DNA from: Saccoglossus kowalevskii
Taxonomy: Eukaryota > Hemichordata > Enteropneusta > Harrimaniidae
Direction: 5' to 3'
NCBI RefSeq assembly: GCF_000003605.2
Contig: NW_003153110.1
Location: 1 to 20,784, forward strand
DNA: 20,784 bases
A model generated the notes under the pieces. The model was not told the DNA's origin. It searched no databases and saw only the letters and a program-made list of their open reading frames with translations. The position numbers and the translations under genes were made by a program. Shown here one piece after another: positions 1 through 9,034 of the stretch. Positions within the stretch are counted from its first letter, which is position 1. Every line of letters starts with the position of its first letter.

Positions 1-837
1 AACAGATGACATGGTGGTTTACAGACATTGTATAAAATACTACTTGCAGACAGATAATATGGTGATTCAAAGACAATGTATGAAACACTACTTACAAACA
101 GATGACATGGTGGTTTACAGACAATGTATAAAATACCTACTTACAGACAGATAACATGGTGGTTTACAGACAATGTATGAAATACCTTTCTTACAGACAG
201 ATAACATGGTGGTTTACAGACAATGTATAAAATACCTACTTACAGACAGATAACATGGTGGTTTAAAGATAATGTATAACATATCTACTTAGAGACAGAT
301 CACATGGTGTTTTACAGACAATCTATGAAATACCTTAATTACAGACAGATAACATGCTGGTTCACAGACAATGTATAAAGTACCTACATACAGACAGATA
401 ACATGACGGTTTACAGACAATGTATAAAATACCTACTTACAGACAGATGACATGGTGGTTTACAGACAATGTATAAAATACCTACTTGCAGACAGATGAC
501 ATGGTGGTTCACAGACAATGTATAAAATACCTCCTTACAGACAGATAACATGGTGGTTTACAGACAATGTATAAAATACCTACTTACAGACAGATAACAT
601 GGTGGTTTACAGACAATGTATGAAATACCTTACTTACAGACAGATAACATGGTGGTTTACAGACAATGTATAAAATACCTACTTACAGACAGATAACATG
701 GTGATTCACAGACAATGTGTAAAATACCTACTTACAGACAGATAACATGGTGGTTTACAGACAATGTATGAAATACCTTAATTACAGACAGATAACATGG
801 TGCTTCACAGACAATGTATAAAATACCTACATTACAG

Positions 838-886
838 ACAGATAACATGACGGTTTACAGACAATGTATAAAATACCTACTTACAG
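838..886. repeat. HOR unit type 10, the CpG-bearing ATGACGG unit
   Basis: In this unit ATGGTGG is replaced by ATGACGG, which creates the only recurrent CpG in the array. I find 23 such units; the T of TGACGG is at 404, 848, 1340, 2519, 3649, 4583, 5859, 6154, 6941, 7974, 12639, 13279, 14164, 14851, 15441, 16080, 17504, 17997, 18834, 19326, 19868, 20361 and 20459. It almost always follows type 9, whose end reads TACATACAG. None occurs between 7974 and 12639. Confidence 0.9.
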
Positions 887-935
887 ACAGATGACATGGT
901 GGTTTACAGACAATGTATAAAATACCTACTTATAA
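887..935. repeat. HOR unit type 1, ending TACTTATAA
   Basis: A GATGAC-class unit whose final ACAG is replaced by ATAA, so that the next unit reads TATAAACAGATGAC across the junction. It is nearly always followed by type 2. Further copies end near 2116, 3246, 5456, 6243, 6538, 7568, 10222, 11645, 12917, 14545, 15725, 17590 and 18920. The ending is one of the few sub-type marks that persists in the HOR-poor part of the window. Confidence 0.82.
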
Positions 936-984
936 ACAGATGACATGGTGGTTTACAGACAATGTATAAAATACCTACTTGCAG
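936..984. repeat. HOR unit type 2, ending TACTTGCAG
   Basis: A GATGAC-class unit ending TTGCAG instead of TTACAG. It usually lies between type 1 and the GATTCAAAG unit (type 3). The TTGCAG ending also appears outside this setting, for example near 8300, 9233, 12825 and 16610, so it is a weaker marker than the types on either side. Confidence 0.78.
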
Positions 985-1033
985 ACAGATAACATGGTGA
1001 TTCAAAGACAATGTATGAAACACTTACATACAG
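985..1033. repeat. HOR unit type 3, GATTCAAAG ... GTATGAAACAC
   Basis: The middle TGGTTTACAGACA is replaced by TGATTCAAAGACA, and the end reads GTATGAAACAC instead of GTATAAAATAC. These linked changes make it one of the clearest markers. Copies with GATTC at about 64, 999, 2178, 3308, 4242, 4734, 5518, 6304, 6600, 7632, 10287, 12987, 13677, 15787, 16477, 17655, 18147, 18986, 19528 and 20069 belong to this type. GATTCAAAAAC at 12397 and 14609, and GATCCAAAG near 11709, are derivatives. Units in the 8.5-10.9 kb region carry GATTCAAAG but keep GTATAAAATAC, so they look recombinant or ancestral. Confidence 0.85.
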
Positions 1034-1082
1034 ACAGATGACATGGTGGTTTACAGACAATGTATAAAATACCTACTTACAG
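1034..1082. repeat. HOR unit type 4, consensus GATGAC unit
   Basis: A unit matching the array consensus except for GATGAC in place of GATAAC. It follows type 3 in nearly every HOR copy. It is the same as many scattered units, so its type is assigned by position rather than by private bases. Confidence 0.7.
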
Positions 1083-1132
1083 ACAGATAACATGGTGGTT
1101 TACAGACAATGTATGAAATACCTTACTTACAG
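1083..1132. repeat. HOR unit type 5, 50 bp, GTATGAAATACCTTACTT
   Basis: This unit has GTATGAAATAC and one extra T in ACCTTACTT, making it 50 bp. The extra T sits at the same place in every copy, so it is an inherited variant and not a sequencing slip. A relative reading GTATGTAATACCTT or GTATATAATACCTT occurs near 1407, 2635, 8726, 9613, 11184, 19639 and 20182. Confidence 0.85.
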
Positions 1133-1181
1133 ACAGATAACATGGTGGTTTACAGACAATGTATAAAATACCTACTTACAG
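1133..1181. repeat. HOR unit type 6, consensus GATAAC unit
   Basis: A unit equal to the array consensus, placed between the 50-bp type 5 and the TTTAAAGAT unit (type 7). As with type 4, it is identified by position. A copy in the HOR at 17494-17986 has one extra A in its A-run near 17820, and the one in the HOR at 18824-19315 reads GTCGTTTACAG near 19132. Confidence 0.7.
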
Positions 1182-1230
1182 ACAGATAACATGGTGGTTT
1201 AAAGATAATGTATAAAATATCTACTTAGAG
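1182..1230. repeat. HOR unit type 7, TTTAAAGATAATG ... ATATCTACTTAGAG
   Basis: The middle reads TTTAAAGATAATG instead of TTTACAGACAATG, and the end reads ATATCTACTTAGAG. In most copies its TTTAAAG begins about 46 bp before the GTGTTTT of type 8. Exceptions keep the common ATACCT ending and lack a following type 8, at about 3852, 4931 and 20761. A sub-lineage with GTATAACATATC is found at about 267, 4456, 5732 and 6814. Confidence 0.88.
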
Positions 1231-1280
1231 ACAGATAACATGGTGTTTTACAGACAATCTATGAAATATCTTAATTACAG
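1231..1280. repeat. HOR unit type 8, 50 bp, GTGTTTTACAGACAATCTATG
   Basis: Marked by GTGTTTTACAG, by AATCTATG in place of AATGTATG, and by an extra base in CTTAATTACAG that makes it 50 bp. It is the best single marker of the HOR. GTGTTTT, or the matching position, is at 308, 1243, 2422, 3552, 4486, 5762, 6058, 6844, 7878, 10480, 11953, 13182, 14068, 15344, 15983, 17408, 17900, 18392, 18738, 19228 (reads GTGATTT) and 19771. Intervals are close to whole units: 19, 24, 23, 19, 26, 6, 16, 21, 53, 30, 25, 18, 26, 13, 29, 10, 10, 7, 10 and 11. Confidence 0.9.
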
Positions 1281-1329
1281 ACAGATAACATGGTGGTTCA
1301 CAGACAATGTATAAAGTACCTACATACAG
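1281..1329. repeat. HOR unit type 9, TTCACAG ... GTATAAAGTACCTACATACAG
   Basis: Marked by GTATAAAGTAC and by the end TACATACAG, following type 8 and preceding type 10. The start of the unit varies between GGTTCACAG, GCTTCACAG (near 803, 2474, 3604, 6109, 17952 and 18790) and ATGCTGGTTCACAG (near 356, 4532, 5811, 6893, 12591, 14114, 14803, 15393 and 17457). These allelic forms help trace which HOR copies share recent ancestry. Confidence 0.85.
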
Positions 1330-1746
1330 ACAGATAACATGACGGTTTACAGACAATGTATAAAATACCTCCTTACAGACAGATAACATGGTGGTTTACA
1401 GACAATGTATGTAATACCTTACTTACAGACAGATAACATGGTGGTTCACAGACACTGTATAAAATACCTCCTTACAGACCGATGACATGGTGGTTCACAG
1501 ACAATGTATAAAATACCTACTTACAGACAGATAACATGGTGATTCACAGACAATGTGTAAAATACCTACTTGCAGACAGATAACATGGTGGTTTACAGAC
1601 AATGTATAAAATACCTACTTACAGACAGATGACATGGTGGTTTACAGACAATGTATAAAATACCTCCTTACAGACAGAAAACATGGTGGTTTACAGACAA
1701 TGTGTAAAATACCTACTTACAGACAGATAACATGGTGGTTCACAGA

Positions 1747-1942
1747 CACTGTATAAAATACCTCCTTCCAAACAGATGACATGGTGGTTCACAGACAATG
1801 TATAAAATACCTACTTACAGACAGATGACATGGTGGTTCACAGACACTGTATAAAATACCTCCTTCCAAACAGATGACATGGTGGTTCACAGACAATGTA
1901 TAAAATACCTACTTACAGACAGATGACATGGTGGTTCACAGA
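1747..1942. repeat. 98-bp dimer (CACTG unit plus CCTTCCAAAC/GATGAC unit) in tandem
   Basis: A pair of units marked by ACACTGTATAAAATACC followed by CCTTCCAAACAGATGAC is present twice in a row, with CACTG at 1747 and again exactly 98 bp later at 1845. The same doubled dimer is carried into the next duplication block at 2975 and 3073. Single copies of the pair occur near 5190, 7250, 9955, 12707, 14228, 14914 and 15504. Confidence 0.75.
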
Positions 1943-2110
1943 CAATATATACATTACCTACTTACAGACAGATAACATGGTGATTCACATACAATGTATA
2001 AAATACCTACTTACAGACAGATAACATAGTGGTTTACAGACAATGTATAAAATACCTCCTTACAGACAGATAACATGGTGGTTTACAGATAATGTATAAA
2101 ATACCTACTT

Positions 2111-3150
2111 ATAAACAGATGACATGGTGGTTTACAGACAATGTATAAAATACTTACTTGCAGACAGATAACATGGTGATTCAAAGACAATGTATGAAAC
2201 AAATACTTACAAACAGATGACATGGTGGTTTACAGACAATGTATAAAATACCTACTTACAGACAGATAACATGGTGGTTTACAGACAATGTATGAAATAC
2301 CTTACTTACAGACAGATAACATGGTGGTTTACAGACAATGTATAAAATACCTACTTACAGACAGATAACATGGTGGTTTAAAGATAATGTATAAAATATC
2401 TACTTAGAGACAGATAACATGGTGTTTTACAGACAATCTATGAAATACCTTAATTACAGACAGATAACATGGTGCTTCACAGACAATGTATAAAGTACCT
2501 ACATACAGACAGATAACATGACGGTTTACAGACAATGTATAAAATACCTACTTACAGACAGATGACATGGTGGTTTACAGACAATGTATAAAATACCTCC
2601 TTACAGACAGATAACATGGTGGTTTACAGACAATGTATGTAATACCTTACTTAGAGACAGATAACATGGTGGTTCACAGACACTGTATAAAATACCTCCT
2701 TACAGACAGATGACATGGTGGTTCACAGACAATGTATAAAATACCTACTTACAGACAGATAACATGGTGATTCACAGACAATGTGTAAAATACCTACTTA
2801 CAGACAGATAACATGGTGGTTTACAGACAATGTATAAAATACCTACTTACAGACAGATGACATGGTGGTTTACAGACAATGTATAAAATACCTCCTTACA
2901 GAGAGATAACATGGTGGTTTACATACAATGTGTAAAATACCTACTTACAGACAGATAACATGGTGGTTCACAGACACTGTATAAAATACCTCCTTCCAAA
3001 CAGATGACATGGTGGTTCACAGACAATGTATAAACTACCTACTTACAGACAGATGACATGGTGGTTCACAGACACTGTATAAAATACCTCCTTCCAAACA
3101 GATGACATGGTGGTTCACAGACAATGTATAAAATACCTACTTACAGACAG
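2111..3150. repeat. Segmental duplication E, copy 2 (paired with 932-1922)
   Basis: Same unit order as 932-1922 with one unit gained. Its first half (about 2111-2560) is matched once more at about 3241-3690 with an offset near 1130 bp, so the left third of the window contains three related blocks. A local oddity at the type 3 unit near 2200 is the ending ACAAATACTT, which differs from the neighbouring HOR copies. Confidence 0.65.
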
Positions 3151-5424
3151 ATAACATAGTGGTTTACAGACAATGTGTAAAATACCTCCTTACAGACAGA
3201 TAACATGGTGGTTTACAGATAATGTATAAAATACCTACTTATAAACAGATGACATGGTGGTTTACAGACAATGTATAAAATACCTACTTGCAGACAGATA
3301 ACATGGTGATTCAAAGACAATGTATGAAACACCTACTTACAAACAGATGACATGGTGGTTTACAGACAATGTATAAAATACCTACTTACAGACAGAAAAC
3401 ATGGTGGTTTACAGACAATGTATGAAATACCTTACTTACAGACAGATAACATGGTGGTTTACAGACAATGTATAAAATACCTACTTACAGACAGATAACA
3501 TGGTGGTTTAAAGATAATGTATAAAATATCTACTTAGAGACAGATAACATGGTGTTTTACAGACAATCTATGAAATACCTTAATTACAGACAGATAACAT
3601 GGTGCTTCACAGACAATGTATAAAATACCTACATACAGACAGATAACATGACGGTTTACAGACAATGTTTAAAATAACTACTTACAGACAGATGACATGG
3701 TGGTTTACAGACAATGTATAAAATACCTACTTACAGACAGATAACATGGTGGTTTACAGACAATGTATGAAATACCTTACTTACAGACAGATAACATGGT
3801 GGTTTACAGACAATGTATAAAATACCTACTTACAGACAGATAACATGGTGGTTTAAAGATAATGTATAAAATACCTACTTACAGACAGATAACATGGTGA
3901 TTCACAGACAATGTGTAAACTACCTACTTACAGACAGATAACATGGTGGTTTACAGACAATGTATAAAATACCTACTTACAGAGAGATGACATGGTGGTT
4001 TACAGACAATGTATAAAATACCTCCTTACAGACAGATAACATGGTGATTCACAGACAATGTATAAAATACCTACTTACAGGCAGATAACATAGTGATTCA
4101 CAGACAATGTATAAAATACCTACTTACAGACAGATAACATAGTGGTTCACAGATAATGTATAAAATACCTACTTATAAAGAGATGACATGGTGGTTTACA
4201 GACAATGTATAAAATACCTACTTGCAGACAGATAACATGGTGATTCAAAGACAATATATGAAACACCTACTTACAAACAGATGACATGGTGGTTTACAGA
4301 CAATGTATAAAATGCCTACTTACAGACAGATAACATGGTGGTTTACAGACAATGTATGAAATACCTTACTTACAGACAGATAACATGGTGGTTTACAGAC
4401 AATGTATAAAATACCTACTTACAGACAGATAACATGGTGGTTTAAAGATAATGTATAACATATCTACTTAGAGACAGATAACATGGTGTTTTACAGACAA
4501 TCTATGAAATACCTTAATTACAGACAGATAACATGCTGGTTCACAGACAATGTATAAAGTACCTACATACAGACAGATATCATGACGGTTTACAGACAAT
4601 GTATAAAATACCTACTTACAGACAGATGACATGGTGGTTTACAGACAATGTATAAAATACTTACTTATAAACAGATGACATGGTGGTTTACAAACAATGT
4701 ATAAAATACCTACTTGCAGACAGATAACATGGTGATTCAAAGACAATGTATGAAAAACCTACTTACAGACAGATGACATGGTGGTTTACAGACAATGTAT
4801 AAAATACCTACTTACAGACAGATAACATGGTGGTTTACAGACAATGTATGAAATACCTTACTTCAGACAGATAACATGGTGGTTTACAGACAATGTATAA
4901 AATACCTACTTACAGACAGATAACATGGTGGTTTAAAGATAGTGTATAAAATACCTACTTACAGACAGATAACATGGTGATTGACAGACAATGTGTAAAA
5001 TACCTACTTACAGACAGATAACATGGTGGTTTACAGACAATGTATACAATACCTACTTACAGACAGATGACATGGTGGTTTACAGACAATGTATAAAATA
5101 CCTCCTTACAGACAGATAACATGGTGGTTTACAGACAATGTGTAAAATACCTACTTACAGACAGATAACATGGTGGTTCACAGACACTGTATAAAATACC
5201 TCCTTCCAAACAGATGACATGGTGGTTCACAGACAATGTATAAAATACCTACTTACAGACAGATGACATGGTGGTTCAACGACAATATATACATTACCTA
5301 CTTACAGACAGATAACATGGTGATTCACAGACAATGTATAAAATACCTACTTACAGGCAGATAACATAGTGATTCACAGACAATGTATAAAATACCTACT
5401 TACAGACAGATAACATAGTGGTTC

Positions 5425-6013
5425 ACAGATAATGTATAAAATACCTACTTATAAACAGATGACATGGTGGTTTACAGACAATGTATAAAATACCTACTTG
5501 CAGACAGATAATATGGTGATTCAAAGACAATGTATGAAACACCTACTTACAAACAGATGACATGGTGGTTTACAGACAATGTATAAAATACCTACTTACA
5601 GACAGATAACATGGTGGTTTACAGACAATGTATGAAATACCTTACTTACAGACAGATAACATGGTGGTTTACAGACAATGTATAAAATACCTACTTACAG
5701 ACAGATAACATGGTGGTTTAAAGATAATGTATAACATATCTACTTAGAGACAGATAACATGGTGTTTTACAGACAATCTATGAAATGCCTTAATTACAGA
5801 GAGATAACATGCTGGTTCACAGACAATGTATAAAGTACCTACATACAGACAGATAACATGACGGTTTACAGACAATGTATAAAATACCTACTTACAGACA
5901 GATAACATGGTGGTTTACAGACAATGTATAAAATACCTACTTACAGACAGATAACATGGTGGTTTACAGACAATGTATAAAATACCTACTTACAGACAGA
6001 TAACATGGTGGTT
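5425..6013. repeat. Segmental duplication D, copy 1 (paired with 6507-7095)
   Basis: A stretch of about 589 bp, or 12 units, repeated at a constant offset of 1082 bp. Diagnostic shared bases include GTATAACATATC in type 7 (5732 and 6814), TGAAATGCC in type 8 (5781 and 6863) and ACAGAGAGATAACATGCTGG at the start of type 9. Only a few substitutions separate the copies, for example ATAATATGG against ATAACATGG near 5510. Confidence 0.8.
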
Positions 6014-6506
6014 TAAAGATAATGTATAAAATATCTACTTAGAGACAGATAACATGGTGTTTTACAGAGAATCTATTAAATACCTTAATTACAGACAGAT
6101 AACATGGTGCTTCACAGACAATGTATAAAATACCTACATACAGACAGATAACATGACGGTTTACATACAATGTATAAAATACCTACTTACAGACAGATGA
6201 CATGGTGGTTTACAGACAATGTATAAAATACCTACTTATAAACAGATGACATGGTGTTTTACAGACAATGTATAAAATACCTACTTGCAGACAGATAACA
6301 TGGTGATTCAAAGACAATGTATGAAACACTTACATACAGACAGATGACATGGTGGTTTACAGACAATGTATAAAATACCTACTTACAGACAGATAACATG
6401 GCGGTTTACAGACAATGTATGAAATACCTTACTTACAGACAGATAACATGGTGGTTTACAGACAATGTATAAAATACCTACTTACAGACAGATAACATGG
6501 AGGTTT

Positions 6507-7095
6507 ACAGATAATGTATAAAATACCTACTTATAAACAGATGACATGGTGGTTTACAGACAATGTACAAAATACCTACTTGCAGACAGATAACATGGTG
6601 ATTCAAAGACAATGTATGAAACACCTACTTACAAACAGATGATATGGTGGTTTACAGACAATGTATAAAATACCTACTTACAGACAGATAACATGGTGGT
6701 TTACAGACAATGTATGAAATACCTTACTTACAGACAGATAACATGGTGGTTTACAGACAATGTATAAAATACCTACTTACAGACAGATAACATGGTGGTT
6801 TAAAGATAATGTATAACATATCTACTTAGAGACAGATAACATGGTGTTTTACAGACAATCTATGAAATGCCTTAATTACAGAGAGATAACATGCTGGTTC
6901 ACAGACAATGTATAAAGTACCTACATACAGACAGATAACATGACGGTTTACAGACAATGTATAAAATACCTACTTACAGACAGATAACATGGTGGTTTAC
7001 AGACAATGTATAAAATACCTACTTACAGACAGATAACATGGTGGTTTACAGACAATGTATAAAATACCTACTTACAGACAGATAACATGGTGGTT
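6507..7095. repeat. Segmental duplication D, copy 2 (paired with 5425-6013)
   Basis: Matches 5425-6013 through twelve units. The match ends where copy 1 enters a TTTAAAG unit while copy 2 continues with a consensus TTTACAG unit. The boundary therefore falls within a unit and not at a unit edge, as expected for exchange between mispaired repeats. Confidence 0.78.
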
Positions 7096-7587
7096 TACAG
7101 ACAATGTATAAAATACCTACTTACAGACAGATGACATGGTGGTTTACAGACAATGTATAAAATACCTCCTTACAGACAGATAACATGGTGGTTTACAGAC
7201 AATGTGTAAAATACCTACTTACAGACAGATAACATGGTGGTTCACAGACACTGTATAAAATACCTCCTTCCAAACAGATGACATGGTGGTTCACAGACAG
7301 TGTATAAAATACCTACTTACAGACAGATGACATGGTGGTTCACAGACAATATATACATTTCCTACTTACAGACAGATAACATGGTGATTCACAGTCAATG
7401 TATAAAATACGTACTTACAGGCAGATAACATAGTGGTTCACAGACAATGTATAAAATACCTACTTACAGACAGATGACATAGTGGTTCACAGACAATGTA
7501 TAAAATACCTCCTTACAGACAGATAACATGGTGGTTTACAGACAATGTATAAAATACCTACTTATAAACAGATGACATGGTGGTTTA

Positions 7588-7806
7588 CAGACAATGTATA
7601 AAAATACCTACTTGCCGACAGATAACATGGTGATTCAAAGACAATGTATGAAACACCTACTTACAGACAGATGACATTGTGGTTTACAGACATGTATAAA
7701 ATACCTACTTTACAGACAGATAACATGATGGTTTTACAGACAATGTATGAAATACCTTACTTACAGACAGATAACATGGTGGGTTTACAGACCATGTATA
7801 AATACC
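7588..7806. repeat. Patch of units with clustered single-base insertions and deletions
   Basis: Within about 220 bp there are at least six one-base length changes, mostly in short homopolymers: an extra A in GTATAAAAATACC (7597-7605), a lost A giving CAGACATGTATA (7687), an extra T in CTACTTTACAG (about 7710), an extra T in GATGGTTTTACAG (about 7732), an extra G in GTGGGTTTACAG (about 7781) and a lost A in GTATAAATACC (about 7798). Another lost A follows near 8046. Elsewhere such changes are rare. This may be a low-accuracy patch in the assembly or a cluster of decayed units. Confidence 0.6.
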
Positions 7807-8102
7807 TACTTACAGACAGATAACATGGTGGTTTAAAGATAATGTATAAAATATCTACTTAGAGACAGATAACATGGTGTTTTACAGACAATCTATGAAA
7901 TACCTTAATTACAGACAGATAACATGGTGGTTCACTGACAATGTATAAAGTACATACATACAGACAGATAACATGACGGTTTACAGACAATGTATAAAAT
8001 ACCTACTTACAGACAGATAACATGGTGGTTTACAGACAATGTATAAATACCTACTTGCCGACAGATGACATGGTGGTTCACAGACAATGTATAAAATACC
8101 TA

Positions 8103-9034
8103 CTTACAGACAGATAACATGGTGGTTTACAGACAATGTATAAAATACCTATTTACAGGCAGATGACATGGTGGTTTACAGACAATGTATAAAATACCTC
8201 CTTACAGACAGATAACATGGTGAGTCAATGACAATGTATAAAATAACTACTTACAGACAGATAACATGGTGGTTTACAGACAATGTATAAAATACCTACT
8301 TGCAGACAGATGACATGGTGGTTCACAGACAATGTATAAAATACCTACTTACAGACAGATAACATGGTGGTTTACAGACAATGTATAAAATACCTATTTA
8401 CAGGCAGATGACATGGTGGTTTACAGACAATGTATAAAATGCCTACTTACAGACAGATAACATGGTGGTTCACAGACAATGTATAAAATACCTCCTTACA
8501 GACAGATAACATGGTGATTCAAAGACAATGTATAAAATACCTACTTACAGACAGATAACATGGTGGTTCACAGACAATGTATATAATACCTCCTTACAGA
8601 CAGATAACATGGTGATTCAAAGACAATGTATAAAATACCTACTTACAGACAGATAACATGGTGGTTTACAGACAATGTATAAAATACCTCCTTACAGACA
8701 GATAACATGGTGGTTTACAGACAATGTATATAATACCTTACTTACAGACAGATAACATGGTGGTTCACAGACACTGTATAAAATACCTCCTTACAGACAG
8801 ATGACATGGTGGTTCACAGACAATGTATAAAATACCTACTTACAGACAGATAACATGGTGATTCACAGACAATGTGTAAAATACCTACTTACAGACAGAT
8901 AACATGGTGGTTTACATACAATGTATAAAATACCTACTTACAGACAGATGACATGGTGGTTTACAGACAATGTATAAAATACCTCCTTACAGACAGATAA
9001 CATGGTGGTTTACAGACAATGTGTAAAATACCTA
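8103..9034. repeat. Recent tandem segmental duplication A, copy 1 (932 bp, 19 units)
   Basis: Nineteen units, directly followed by a second copy at 9035-9921. Private variants occur in both copies at matching places: CTATTTACAGGCAG (8151/9083 and 8396/9328), GTGAGTCAATGA (about 8219/9151), AAAATAACTACTT, GTATATAATACCTT (8726/9613) and TTTACATACA (8911/9798). The offset is 932 bp until about 8580 and 887 bp after it. Apart from one internal deletion with neighbouring bases, I see almost no differences, which makes this the youngest large event in the window. Confidence 0.85.

Larger units (their letters stand above)
838..1329. repeat. Complete 10-unit higher-order repeat (HOR), 492 bp, reference copy
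   Basis: This stretch holds ten unit types in the order that recurs across the window. I number them so that the ATGACGG unit (type 10) comes first, followed by types 1 to 9. Eight units are 49 bp and two (types 5 and 8) are 50 bp, giving 492 bp. The next ATGACGG unit starts exactly 492 bp later, at 1330. Each type carries diagnostic bases, listed in the unit entries below. The same order is seen at 17494-17986 and 18824-19315, more than 16 kb away, so the HOR is a real second-level repeat and not a chance order of variants. Confidence 0.88.
932..1922. repeat. Segmental duplication E, copy 1 (paired with 2111-3150)
   Basis: This block matches 2111-3150 in unit order. The offset is 1179 bp at its left end and 1228 bp after about 1390, because the second copy has one additional GATGAC unit just after its ATGACGG unit. 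Shared details include the GTATGTAATACC unit (1407 and 2635) and a doubled 98-bp dimer at the right end (CACTG at 1747 and 1845; 2975 and 3073). The copies also differ by scattered substitutions, so this duplication is older than the one at 8103-9921. Confidence 0.7.

Noticed and set aside
541-589. G-quadruplex or other strong DNA structure
   Set aside because: The only G-rich part is GGTGG. There are never four G-runs close together, and the inverted repeats in the unit are only a few bases long.
551-600. Kozak-like CCACCATG on the minus strand of each unit
   Set aside because: The reverse complement of ACATGGTGG gives a good start context, but the frame closes after six codons at a TAG in the next few bases, so no meaningful peptide results.
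571-600. Splice-site lookalikes: CCTACTTACAG as an acceptor on the plus strand and AGGTATTT as a donor on the minus strand
   Set aside because: They lie on opposite strands and are part of the unit consensus. There is no exon-like sequence for them to serve, and such short matches are common.
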